From contig JAGUCH010000001.1 of assembly GCA_019096065.1 (NCBI GenBank), forward strand, positions 12,648,001-12,712,000: a DNA stretch of 64,000 bases. Reading direction: 5' to 3'. This DNA comes from Paracyclopina nana (taxonomy: Eukaryota > Arthropoda > Copepoda > Cyclopoida > Cyclopettidae). This document shows positions 53,093 through 64,000 of this stretch, one piece after another. A program made the position numbers and the translations under genes. The notes beneath the pieces are model-generated. The model was not told the origin of the DNA. It saw only the letters and a program-made list of their open reading frames with translations, and did no database searches. Within the stretch, counting starts at the first letter, position 1. Each line of letters opens with the position of its first letter.

Positions 53093-53763
53093 GTATATCT
53101 GCCAAACCGCAAATCCACCTAAACGCAATCCACCTAAACGTAGTCCGTCTAAACGCAGTCCGCCTAAACGCAGTTCGCCTCAACGCAGTCAACACCAATA
53201 CACAGACATGATTATTTCGGAATGCTTGTGAACAAAAAAAGTGATATTAATTTTAATGGTTTCTACGAAATCATTACTATATCAGGTCTTCTGGATTTAT
53301 TACAGCATTGACTTGAAGGTGAATGTAACCCAAATGTTACCAAATTTGAGATTCTGGCCTATGCCATTAATTCTTTAAAAATCCTGTCTATCTGATGCAT
53401 GGGCCATTTTTCTGACAGAATGAACAGCATTGATCCAATCTAATATTTATGTTGCTGAGCATTTGAGAGACTTGCAGATTAGTTTATAGGTAACAAACTC
53501 TTTGAATAGTTCTAACCAAATATGAGCTCATCTGAAAAAGCCTGCCATGTTTACTACGTACTCTGTACAAATATCAAACTTTGAAAGCTTAAAGATTTTT
53601 CTGCATAGGTACCACTTCATATGTGCTCACATTAAAATGTTTAATTACTATGCAGAAAGGTTAATTGCGTTTTTAAAGTAGACTGCTTTTAGATGGACTG
53701 CGTAAAAGCAGATTTGCGTAAAAGTGGATTGCGTTAAAGTAGATTTGCGGTTAGGTAGTACAT
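53093..53763. mobile_element. Small fold-back/MITE element with 15-bp repeats in its arms, 671 bp
   Basis: The left arm (to about 53190) contains AACCGCAAATC followed by about five tandem copies of a 15-bp unit of the type CGCAGTCCGCCTAAA. The right arm (from about 53683) has the reverse complement, with the same order AACCGCAAATC, CGCAATCCAC, CGCAGTCC read inward and 15-16 bp spacing. The direct repeat TCAGTTTTTCG occurs at 53082-53092 and 53764-53774, directly flanking these borders, and is read as an 11-bp target duplication. The outermost ~10 bp of the two ends match poorly, so the borders may be off by a few bases. There is no coding capacity. Confidence 0.72.
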
Positions 53764-56700
53764 TCAGTTTTTCGACTGCCCTTGATGAAGGTCAATTTTT
53801 AACAGGTTTTAAATGGATCTCCTCCTCCTTCTCAAAGTTTGCTCAGTTTATACGATACCAATATTATGATCTGGTCGATACCCCATACTTGTGTGGTGTG
53901 GGTTGAAATGGTTTCTTGTAATTTGGCCACAAGGCTAAAGGGTGTAAGTTTGTCTTTATTTGTTAGCCCAGCCCATCGAAAAAAGTTTTTAGCAGCAGTC
54001 AATGCCATGCAAAGCCCAAAGATAAAGCTTGTGTTTATTCACTTTATACTTGAACTCTACCCCGTAGTTTGTTGGTTGGTTGTGTATGGAAGCATTATAT
54101 CATTCCATCATTTGAAAGATAGCCCAGGAAGCAACAAGGTCTGGTAAATTGAGATTGTAAACTAGCTGTGGCTAAAATTAAACGAGAGTCACTGAGGACA
54201 TGGCTTAGGAAAATTAATAAAGAAAATATTTGAGGATGCTAGGAAACTTGTTTGCTGGGAAGATTAGAAATTTTAATTAATTGCAACAATTTGCTCGTTC
54301 AAGGCTATAGTTTGACTCTATTAGTCAAAAGGAAAAAATTTTCTAGCCAACTATTTTGAGCTTATTTATCATATAGAAAGTTTTTGAGGCTCATGCGTCT
54401 GCATTAAGGAGTAATTTTAAAACTTGCATTTGATAGAAAACAGCAACATAAAAATATCTTAACAGACCTGATGTGAGTTATACAGGACTCTTGTTACATC
54501 ATATATCATTGCACATTGAAGTCGCGACTCTTCTCTTTGATGTATATTTAGCTTCGTCAAGTGCGTTTTCTACTATTGATCGTTCTAGAGCGAATGAATG
54601 AATAAGAATGCTTAGAATTGTAGCTATATTTGGGTTCGATGGCGAGCAAACTGCTTTCTGAATCCTCAATGGGCCTAGTAACACGAGAGAAGATATGCAG
54701 GCCTTTATACGATTATCAGGGGCTTTGATTGATAAGTTTAGACCGCTCTCGTAGACATCTGCGCGAAAATTGGCTAAACTAAGATGAAGAAGTCAAACAG
54801 AAAATCTGAAGTGTCATCGAAAACGGCCGTTTTTGAAATTAGCCGTGCTTGATGGCACCGAAAGCATCATTGGATTTGATCAAGCTTCGGAAGATATAGT
54901 ATGATGATAGGGAGACCACCCAGTGACATCCAGCATGACCTCAGGATATTGCATGCAAATCAGTTTTAACGGCTCCTTTTACATGCTCGGATTTTCCATC
55001 AATGTTGCCCTCGCATATGGTAGTTAGAGCAGTTGTTAAGCCTCACGTTTTCACGCGAGGATGTTACCATACTACATTCATTGGTGAATCAAAAGTTGGT
55101 CCTCCTTTCTAAAGTTGCAATGAGCCTCACGTTTCTCATTGTCTCCCCCGCGCTAGTGTTGATCGACAAGAAACGTGTGTAAAAGTGACGAGGAGAAATC
55201 CAGTTAATGTGGTAGCAAGCGTGATGTCTTGCAATTAAACGTTCTCGTTTTTAGCTTTTATGTTGCCCTCATTATGTGCTCGTGAAGAGGAGCTCTCACT
55301 TTCAATTTTCAATCTTAGGCAACAAAGACGTTTTTGGCCTGTAGCAGCTATAGGGTCAAATTATCCTCTATAGAATTTTTGAGAGCTGCTGTAATGATGA
55401 GACTTGTATACCATAATAATGATTACAAATTGGGATGGAACCTTGAATGGAGCAACGATGTTTTGATTGAATGCTATACCAGAAAATTCTTCATTCTTCA
55501 CTCCTCTTCAGGGTCAGAGGAGAATAACGTTGCCACAAAAAATTTTCCCCGGTTGTCTGAGCAAAGTGGCACAAATTGATACCAACAGCCATTCATATCA
55601 TTCTATGGTATGTTAAGTTGGCCTTGGACAGACGTCGTCGCATATTATTGGGGATCAGAAGGGGTTGGGTTCACTTCCAGGTCGCTTTTTGTGCCACAAG
55701 GCTAGATGTTTTTACAAATCCAATCACTGCTGGTGGCTCTAGGATAATGATGTGACAACATTTTAGGATTTTAAAACCCACACCAAAGGTCACTACTTCT
55801 GCTCCTTGTTGCCTCTGCAATTTTTGGATTGAGCTTATCTTGGCATTTAGATCTAGATCGTAATGACTCTAATGCTCTTTTTTGAGAGCTACTTGAAAAA
55901 TTGGACAACGTCTTGCACAAAGGCCCTTGTTCAGTAAACTGCACTGAGTTTTATGGCTTTTTGGAATCCCTTTAAAGGGTGTCCAATCATCTGCATTGTT
56001 CATCGTGAATGTAGTATATCCGGATATCCGCTGGTGACCTTAGAAACTCAAATCATCGAGCTGATTATTGCATGTTGCGGTCGCATTGTTCTTCTTGGAA
56101 TTTCGATATCATAAATGTGAGTCAGTGTCAAAGAATGAGCACTCCATTATTCACCAATTTCCCCCTAATACCCATTGCACTGCCAAAGAATGCTCACTCC
56201 TCTCTCCCTCTTGCTTGGTAATAGATGTTTCAACGATGGTTCAACCGTCAGGTGCCGGGCTAACGATGCTGCGGCCCCGCTCATCTGCCTCCCAAACACA
56301 TATGGACGGTAGCATTTTCATAATAAGGAATGACGATTTCAAGACGGCCTCTCAAATTCAAGCATATACATACGTATATGGTGTCATGCAAAACATCCGG
56401 CTTGCTTTAAAGTTGTCTAGGCCGCTGAGTGTGCATTTTACGGCAGGTGAGTCGGGCCTAAACGTTGGTAGTATACGCGGGTCGCAGCGCGGCGACCGCG
56501 GTCCATGGGACGTCAGAATAGATCAGTTCAAGCAAAACACTCCAGCAGTGCAGTTTCCTGTGCATGTGAAATGATTGTCTAATTGTGTTAACGAGGACTG
56601 CCACATAACTGGGAGGAATTTTGCGAGAGAGAGAGAGTAGTAGTGAAACCAACGTATTATCATCTATGCATCGTTGACGTGAGCCGATTGGCACGTGGTG

Positions 56701-57120
56701 GAAGGCACAACGCCCTAAAGATGCCTCGATTTCTCCCAGAGGTGCCCACAACCAGGGAAGAAAAGTTGGGCTAGACATACGCAGACACAACTAAATAGAG
56801 ACATACTTCATTCAAAGTTTGTGCGCTACTCCGTTGCACGCTTCTGGTAGCTTATGACGATCACACATCGTGGTTTCCGTAGTTGTGCTCAGATCTTAGC
56901 AACGCCCATTACAGTCATTTGCCGTTACCTTTTTTTGGCCCGTCTTTTTAAGACAGACTTGTTGGTGTACTGATATGGCAAATTCGTGCAAATGCCTCGA
57001 GTTGTTTTGAAAGATCAGCCAGCTTTGTGGCTTTTGATGCAACACGTCTCTTTCTTCTTCAAAAAGATAGCCAAATCGCATAATGAAGTAGCGCACAAAA
57101 TCCTCAAGCATAAATGGTAG
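53764..57120. other. Non-coding region, no gene supported
   Basis: It begins with the right copy of the 11-bp duplication (53764-53774). The longest open frame (56068-56574, +) has no bias or recognised domain and is within the length expected by chance in this much sequence. Confidence 0.45.
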
Positions 57121-57195
57121 AATCGAAGAACGCTGAAAAAAATGCTCAAGTGGGTGGTGTTTGCTAAGCCTCAAGAATTCAGAAAAAGAGTCGTG
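57121..57195 (+). CDS. Short coding exon, paralogue of the exon at 62985
   Basis: Between an AG (ATGGTAG|AAT) and a good donor (GTCGTG|GTAAGT) lies a phase-0 frame of 25 codons containing KMLKWVVFAKPQEFRKRVV. The exon at 62985-63047 encodes KMLKWTVTDKPKEFRRRFV and also ends in GTG|GTAAG. Between them codons differ mostly at silent or conservative positions (CCT/CCC, GAA/GAG, TTC/TTT, AGA/CGA), which points to selection on the plus-strand protein. An ATG inside (57142) means it could be an alternative first exon instead. It may belong to the gene starting at 46956. Function unknown. Confidence 0.5.
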
Positions 57196-60100
57196 GTAAG
57201 TCAAAGCTTTTTATATCAATACTGCGCGTGATCGATGAAAGAGCCTATGGCATATGCCATAAAGCATAACAGTTATTATTGAAGAAATGTCAGCTCCAAA
57301 GATGAGATGCTATTCGGATCTTTGACGCGCTTAAAAGTCGCAGTGAGCAAAACCAAGGTTTCTTTTCTTACTGTGACCTCTTCGCACAAGTATATGGCAT
57401 GAGATGAACAATTTGCAACGCTAGAACCCTGCGGTTTTTCGGCGCGACTTAAAAGTCGGGTTTTTATTGCCAGCTTAGGCTCTTGGCCAATCTTATTAGC
57501 CGATTCGTTTCTACTTGAACGTCTTTCTTGGCCCCCCTTTTTACAAGCCTTTGTTGGACCTGTCATCGGCTGGGCGAGGCAGCATCCATTTGTCAGTATT
57601 GTTAGCTGCTGCTGTATCGTAGACCCATATAGATTATGATTGATAAATCAGGATACTATTCCTTCTATGTTTGGAGCCTTGTTAGTCGTTAGCCTGAAAA
57701 TAGATTTTCTAGAGTTTGAGGCTTCGTTTCAATCTTTGTTAGTGTGCTTATCTAAAAATAATTAGTTGCCAGGGCAACCGCTCGAAAGGCTCCTCTTGGG
57801 ATGATTTCCTCGAAAGGAGAAATCGACAACTTTTGCTGAAAACTGGGATGCTATTCTTGAGCTATTTTCATCCAAAAGCACTGTTTTCTCGAGACAACCT
57901 CATTGGTTATTCGCGCATGTCAACACACCATCTTCTTTTTTACAAATCATGCCTTCGGGAGAGGGGTGGAGAAGCCTGAAGAGTTGCTCGCTGAAGAAAA
58001 GCATTCCTGAGCCACTTCTTGCAGGTAACGGTCTAATGCTCAAATCGTCTTAAGCATATTTTTCCGTACAGACTCACTCGAATGGAACTGCCGTCAACAG
58101 AGGACGGTTTCTAGATACTTACTCTCCTGAGCGTTTTATTGCCATTTCTTGTGGTTTTCCAGTTTTGGAAAAAACGATCTATTAAGCTAGAAAATCCCAC
58201 AAACCAAAGTAGGGTGGATCGAATTTCTTTTCCTAGTGCAGCATTGCAACGCCTCGTCGTCGTGGAGGAAAAATGTTTCTGGAAAATTGGTCCAAACTTG
58301 ACATCTTAGCTTCGTCTTCTTCGTTGGCACCAGCCAATTATAAAGAGCCTCAAGCCGTTTTACGATTACACGGTCTTTACAGACGACGGTGACAAATTCC
58401 ATTACTTTTTTGACAGCTTGAAGGCCGAGATCTGTTTTTGGTGTTGCACTCATGGCAGATGAATAACTTTGTGGCAATGAACTTTGTTTTTCGTATTGTT
58501 GTCCTGTGCAAAAATTCCGTCCGCGCGCTTTGTTTTTGAGGTGCTGCCACAACGTACGCGGCCTTCATGCACAAAAAGTTTGTCGCCTTTTTTTGCTCGA
58601 TTTAACCTGCCCCTACATTTGGGATGTACCTTGGATTTCCTTGTTGAATATGGCTATTTATAGGTTCTTTTAATTCACATTAAGACAGCTTAAAAGCTCC
58701 TTACGAGAGTACATATTGCTCGTAATGTGTATTCTATAAGAAAGTGCTTTAAATCAGGGCAAATGTATAGCAGCTCATTCATGTGAGGCCATACAATCAT
58801 CTCTTAAGAAATCTAGAATGAGTACTTATCATTTTCGGTTCAGTGTACTCTATGCGTACTTTTTTTGGACAAGAAACCTATATTTATTCTGTTTGTTCCG
58901 CTGCGGTCCAAAGGCAATAAAGGGGCGTAGGAGGACAGGCAAAAAACACGCGGTATTGCTGCTGCAGTTGGAGGGATGCTGAGTGAAATTTCAATCAGGA
59001 TGTAGGTCGCGTCCATGTTGTACTATACTCGATTTTATTTGCCTTGTCTCTTATCGGATCTGTGCTTTTTTAGCATTTTTTTTGCTTCCCTTTTTTTCAC
59101 TGTCAACAAGCATACAAAGGTCAAACTTTCACTAATGCCACTTGAGGCCTCCATTTTCCACGCTTGGATGACTGGCTGAAATCAAGTGCTCTTATGAGGA
59201 GCCTTTTTAGCTGGTGCAGCAGTCAGGGTGGTCATGCGATTTGCAGCTGAGCTGAGTTCATCCGGTGGTGACTATACAAACATTGTGCATCTGGCGATGA
59301 TTCAAAATGGGTCAAGTTTTCACTTTTCCTGCATTTTCCTGCTAGTAAAAATTATGCAAATGCGAGTAAATTCAAAGCAGGCTATGGAATATGTAGGTGG
59401 TATATACGCGTAGCGCGCTGTGTACATGAGCGATTGGAAGAACCACTTCTAGTTGCATTGCTTCAGGTGAGGAAAGCTTCCAATCTCCAAAGAAGACATG
59501 ACTCCACTGCTTCTTTTGTGTGTCAAAAATGCGCTTCTTTTAACGGTCTACTTTTATTGGCCCTAGGTGGCGAGATTGCATTATTTTCGTGAGTGGATCA
59601 AGTCGGTCCCTTTGGGGAAAACGCAAATGAAGACCACATTTTTATCAAAAATAGCTAAAGAGGCTTTTTACTGATAGCTTTGGAGTTTGTTTTATAATTT
59701 TAATAATGATGGTAACTCAAGCAAAATCGTGAGACTCTCTTTGTTTACTCTGTTCTTCTACTTCACTTTTTTGTTACTTATGCTTTGTTCATGAATTAAG
59801 AATGCCCTGTGGAATGGAAAAAATTGTCTTTAGGAATAATAGTTCCCTACCCCCTCAGCAAAAGTTAGGCCCCAAGTAAAATCCCTGAGAGGTCGGGACA
59901 GATTTGAGAACCGAGCTACTATTTTTCATCCGAGTGTAGCGAGGAAAGGAAAAATGTGCGAGGGATTTTTGGTTACCAGTAGAGAAAAGTGAATCTCTAT
60001 GCTGACTGCAAATATACGAGTCCAAATCGGGACCGAGCAGCATTTTTAATGGCAATTTTTGCTATTTTGTTTCATTGTTTTCAAAAAATGTTCTCGAAAA

Positions 60101-62121
60101 ACTAGCTTTTCTTCAAGTTTCTTTGGTAAAAGATGAAACTTACTATTGATTTTGCTGAAAAGATCTGAAATCGTGGCAAAATTGACGAAATTTTATTTGG
60201 TTGCTTTCAAGTAGGCTTAAAGTCGATCAGATTTTTTCTTGTATTAGCTAGAGCCTGTCATAAGACTATTTTTCGTGCATTTCCCTGAGGAGTTTTGGGT
60301 GTACATGAACAGGACATTAGGGTTATGTTAATTTAGAAATGTCCAAAGAAAGTAAAGCCAAAATTCATTTCATACCATGTAAAATACAACGGCTGGTAGC
60401 ACTTCACAGGCATGTGATGCGAGCTTGCGTGTGCGCTCAATATCCCATTGGTTATTCTAGTTCTTAAATTTAAATTTCGCGCTCTTTTGATGTACTAACG
60501 CGACTGGAGAGCGCGGAGGATAATAATTGCTACAGTTTAGTGATTCAAGAGTTGAATTTTTCCGTCAGGATCTCTTGATCTAGAGGGCTCTAAAATCTTA
60601 GTGAGCAACTCTTCGTAGGATTTTTAATGTTCCGAATGATTTTGATCTGAAGATGAAGGTTCTCGCAGCTTTCCAATTAATGAAATGGTACGGGAAAATG
60701 GACAGACTTTTCCTTTGATATAAAATCTTATTACCGCCTCCTTTTTGAAGCTCAAAGATTTCGAGGAAACTTGTGCAAATAATAAACCATCATATTCTAC
60801 TACAAAACTAAAAATGAACTAGGAAAAAGTCATATTATTGCGGTAACACCCACTTGTATAAGTCATGGCATCAGTACTTATAGATCAAATAGTACACCGA
60901 CTCATTTGTGGTTGGTTTCTTGGGTTATTAGGTTTGTTGTATTAGGCTAGTAACAGATGGGGTAAACTTGATATTTTCCTTCGCCTACGTTCATATTTGC
61001 TCGGCATCCTTTAAATCATCGTTTTTGGCCACGTCATCGTCTGATATGTAGGTATACCTACATCTGCTATAAAGATGATGCTAATCTTTGCTTTGTGATC
61101 TTTGCGCGCGGTCGTCGCACAAGTTTCGCAATCGAAACCCTTTTGCGCACGCAGTGCCCATAAAACCTGATGTAACATCATTAAATGTGGGGATATCAGG
61201 AAGAATAATAGGAAGAGGACACGCAAGACAATGGCCGATTCAATGACAAATCCGCGCAACATATATCTGGCAAGGACTGGAGTGTTTGTGTATGTATCAC
61301 GTGATTGATGACGACGTGTGTATGTGTGGCATATCTGCGAAGAAGTCAACTCGATTTGAGTCGTCGTTTGATCCTCCTCTAAAAATGCATCGTTTTCTGT
61401 TGGGGGAAGAATTAAGTCGATGTGCGCGGACTTCAAGCTGTTGACCTTCATGCTCGTCGCTAGATGAGCGTGTATTTTATGCCCGTGTAAAATAAAAAAG
61501 CTTGTGATTCTTCCACGCGCGTGTGCTTCGTCCATCGTCTTTTAATCGCAGATTTTTGAGACTCTTCAAATAAGGTCACATGCGCGGGCATGCATGTTTT
61601 GCGTGTGAAATAAACAAGGTGAGCAATGCGAAGGGTCACACGTGGTTTTTTTTCTCCATTAAACGAAAATGCCATTAAGCACGCTTTAAGTAGGTGCTGA
61701 TGCGTGTATGCAAATGGATTCTTGAACGATCAAATATTCGAGTGGAGCTTCCGCAATTATTAGGCCAGCAACGGAAAATGGCCCGTCAAAAATAATTAGC
61801 AATGCCATTACCAGCATTGCAGAATTGCCTTGTAAGGAATGCTGCTTGTACTAATTCGTAGTTCATGAGTGATTCATGTTATAATGAAGGTATCTGCATT
61901 ATCTCTTCAGCTGTGACCTTGTAAAACTAACGTGCATCGCGATTATCACCTTTAATTGTGAAAACACTTGGAAGCGTGGCTTTTACTGAGCAAAAAAATA
62001 TTCTACTACATCAAGGCCAGCTTTATTTTTTTGGCACAAATTGCAGATTGCTTGCGGAAAATCACCTTTGTTTTTATTGCGATGGTTGAGGAAGCCTCAA
62101 TCAAGCGAGAGCGTTATTTTT
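57196..62121. other. Non-coding region, no gene supported
   Basis: About 4.9 kb. Open frames such as 58187-58552 (-) and 61011-61535 (-) look unremarkable in codon use and lack recognisable domains. No element or RNA gene was seen. Confidence 0.45.
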
Positions 62122-62344
62122 TTAGGCTACGTAATTGAAAAGCAGTTTACAGCCTCGATCCCCACAGACTAATTTGATTTCCGTGTGCAAGAATTGGGTT
62201 GCATAAGCGAGCAATCCACCGTTAATGGTTATATTCTCGATAAAGCGTTGAGTGATTGATGGAGTGATCGTCAATGATCCGAAAATGTCAATTAGATCAA
62301 AAAACACCTGAAAGGAGGTGTGCTCAACATATTGTATGAAAAAT
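62122..62344 (-). CDS. Possible terminal exon of an unrecognised gene
   Basis: On the minus strand an AG (GATGCAG|ATTTTTC) opens a frame of about 73 codons to a stop at 62122. It contains VFFDLIDIFGSLTITPSI and ends CGDRGCKLLFNYVA. Codon use and the amphipathic pattern look protein-like, but a frame of this length is common by chance and no upstream exon was confirmed. A CAG-rich stretch lies just upstream. Confidence 0.2.
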
Positions 62345-62984
62345 CTGCATCACTTTGCTGCTGCGGCTGCTTCTGCTGCTGATCCGACCGATAAGAGTGT
62401 TTCCTCTGCATCCAACTCTGATTCTGCCCAGTTGCCCTGAATACAGCTAAAATAAATGCCTCCATCGAACATTCTTGTATTTATGGTTCGAGATTATAGC
62501 CTTTTATCGCAGCTTATCACCCTTCAAGCGAACTTTGGCCCAGTTCATAAATAACGGCAGACGTCATACACTTTTACAGCATTATCATCATTAGCTTTAA
62601 GATTAGCCTAAAATGAGGAACAATTCACCTAAGTACAATGCGAGGTTGAGGTTGTTATGAAAGCAACTGGTTTTTTTCGCTCTGCTTGAAAACACGTTTA
62701 GTTTGGCGTCCTGCTCAGGAGGATTGATCAGGAAACCATAGATGTGTCGATTTCATTCTCATCAAATCCAGAGGCTTCTGGTCATTCGTTCTATTTGCCT
62801 AAGCTGCTTTTCCTCTGCCGTAGTAGTGGTAAAAGTATAACCCTGGCGTGAGTCACTTGCACATGTGCTTTCACGAGTATATTCGTCACCAACTGCAAAG
62901 CAAAGTGCGATAGGAATGCGTCATTTTGTATCAGTATTGCTAGGTGAACAAGTGTGTGCGGACACGGAACTTTTATAGAAGTAG

Positions 62985-63047
62985 ATTGAAAAAATGCTCA
63001 AGTGGACAGTGACAGATAAGCCCAAGGAGTTTCGAAGGAGATTTGTG
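62985..63047 (+). CDS. Short coding exon, paralogue of the exon at 57121
   Basis: A phase-0 exon of 21 codons between AGAAGTAG|ATT and TTTGTG|GTAAGA, encoding IEKMLKWTVTDKPKEFRRR and two further residues (F, V). It is 63 nt against 75 nt for its partner at 57121. Both keep frame when swapped, as required for alternative, mutually exclusive use. It lies 429 bp before the globin start on the same strand. Whether it belongs to the 46956 gene, to an upstream part of the globin transcript, or is an alternative first exon (ATG at 62994) is not decided by the sequence. Confidence 0.5.
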
Positions 63048-63475
63048 GTAAGACTGCCTAACTCATCATTGGTTTACGCGGAAGTGACGAGGCTACTTTT
63101 TTGGATTATAAGGATTCAATCTGAGATCTCATCCGGAATCAATCAGAGCTTGCGCGGGAGAAATTGTCGTACTGCCACACTAATTGTAGCAGATATCATC
63201 TTTGTTGGGTCTTACGTGTCCTCTCAAAAAAAACTTGTTCTCCAAATCGTGTCTTCCATCAAAACTATCCGAATTCAACTAGTTTTAAGAGTCGGTGCAG
63301 TTTAGCCTAGAATTCAATTTAGTTCATTGCGAACTGCCGCAAGAGAGGGAGGGAGAGAGAGCCGCGCGCAACTGCAAAGCGGAGCAAAAGGGAGGAGAAA
63401 GCTCTGATATATCAACAGTTGGTCGCGCGATATCGTCACAGTCTCTCGGCTGACACAGAATCATACACACGCATC
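63048..63475 (+). promoter_or_regulatory. Upstream region / 5' UTR of the globin gene
   Basis: The region has a purine-rich GAGGGAGGGAGAGAG patch followed by GC-rich GCGCGC motifs. The frame of the globin is open upstream of its ATG back to a stop at 63320-63322, and TTTAG|TTC at 63322/63323 could act as an acceptor, so an N-terminally longer form is possible. No clear TATA box. Confidence 0.35.
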
Positions 63476-64000
63476 ATGGGCAACTCAAAGTCTCAACTGA
63501 GAAGGTTCCAGAGGAAGAGCAGTTTTGAGAACAACCGATCATTGGCCTCGCTGCCTCCGATGGCCTTTGAAACCAGATCAATCAAGTCGGGCACTATGGG
63601 CGGCGGTGACAATTCGAGGTCGCATTCCCTGACGTCGTACACGGGAAGCTCCGAAGCCTCCTCAAGATTGAGCGTTCCGGACGTGGATGTCCTGATGGAG
63701 CTGGATGTGCCACCGACCATGCTAACGCCCCAGCAGCTCGAAATCGTGAAAATAACTTGGCATCTCGTACTCCACGACTCTTCCAACATTTGCCTCAACT
63801 TCTTCCACCAGCTTCAGAGAAGGTTCCCGCACATCAAGCGGCTGCAGAAGAACCAAGTTCTCACCAACTCGATGCCATCCTTGCCATCTTCAGTGCAGCT
63901 GATGACAAGGAATCGGAGCTGCAGCTCGGAGCACAAGAAGCAGAGCCAGTTACCCCAGCAAGCTCTCAAATTGGCCTGCTGCATTGACAACCTGATAGGA
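63476..64000 (+). CDS. Divergent globin with N-myristoylation signal (globin X-like), 5' part only
   Basis: Open from ATG to the window end (175 codons, continuing beyond). MGNSKSQL at the start fits an N-myristoylation site, as known for membrane-bound globin X proteins. About 80 Ser/Arg-rich residues precede the globin fold. The A helix is LTPQQLEIVKITW (residues 84-95, with the conserved Trp at 95). The B/C region is LNFFHQLQRRFPHIKRL with the conserved C2 Pro at 118. The E-helix start is ALKLACCIDNLIG (163-175). By alignment to neuroglobin the distal E7 position falls on Gln 162 rather than His. The nearly invariant CD1 Phe would fall on Leu 123 or Gln 124. The proximal F-helix His is outside the window. 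Family membership is fairly firm; the exact subfamily, and whether it binds haem normally, are open. Confidence 0.82.
   Translation, partial: MGNSKSQLRRFQRKSSFENNRSLASLPPMAFETRSIKSGTMGGGDNSRSHSLTSYTGSSEASSRLSVPDVDVLMELDVPPTMLTPQQLEIVKITWHLVLHDSSNICLNFFHQLQRRFPHIKRLQKNQVLTNSMPSLPSSVQLMTRNRSCSSEHKKQSQLPQQALKLACCIDNLIG

Noticed and set aside
56068-56574. 168-aa plus-strand open frame followed by a GTGAGT inside it
   Set aside because: No codon bias, no recognised domain, and a frame this long is expected about once by chance in 64 kb read in six frames.
56896-57204. 102-aa minus-strand frame antisense to the MLKW exon
   Set aside because: The paralogous exon at 62985 has a stop in the matching antisense frame, while the plus-strand protein is conserved.
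58187-58552. 121-aa minus-strand open frame with plausible codons
   Set aside because: Frames of this size are numerous in the window; no homology or splice support.
61011-61535. 174-aa minus-strand open frame with one hydrophobic segment
   Set aside because: Composition irregular, no signal peptide or domain; length within chance expectation.

Overview
The window looks like an animal nuclear genome, most likely a protostome and probably an arthropod. It has no operons. Coding exons are separated by short GT-AG introns (64-93 bp) and a few long ones. One gene is a nuclear receptor of the HR96/NR1J class (P-box ESCKA), a class known from arthropods and nematodes. Species cannot be read from the sequence.

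Layout: 1-2809 has no gene. 2819-5441 is a complete fold-back transposon whose arms are head-to-tail arrays of a 146-bp unit, flanked by a perfect 9-bp target duplication. 5451-20136 has no gene I can support; its last ~1.9 kb becomes GC- and CpG-rich in front of a three-exon KLF6/7 (luna-type) zinc-finger gene at 20137-22030 (+). 22031-36031 is gene-poor and holds a 478-bp inverted-repeat element at 30605-31082. A four-exon gene at 36032-37122 (-) encodes a small, probably GPI-anchored secreted protein. A second KLF gene, without introns, lies at 39442-40101 (-). HR96 fills 43195-45556 (-) in six coding exons plus a 5' non-coding exon.

From 46956 onward (+) there is a clear first coding exon of an unrecognised gene, about 1.1-1.2 kb head-to-head from HR96. 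Two paralogous short exons follow at 57121-57195 and 62985-63047, and a 671-bp fold-back element at 53093-53763 interrupts the non-coding stretch. The window ends inside the first exon of a divergent globin with a predicted N-myristoylation site (63476 onward, +).

The recognisable genes are regulatory or sensory: two CACCC/GC-box KLF factors, one xenobiotic/sterol-type nuclear receptor and one membrane-type globin. Nothing shows that they work together. Three unrelated palindromic elements, at least two with internally repetitive arms, are the most unusual structures here.
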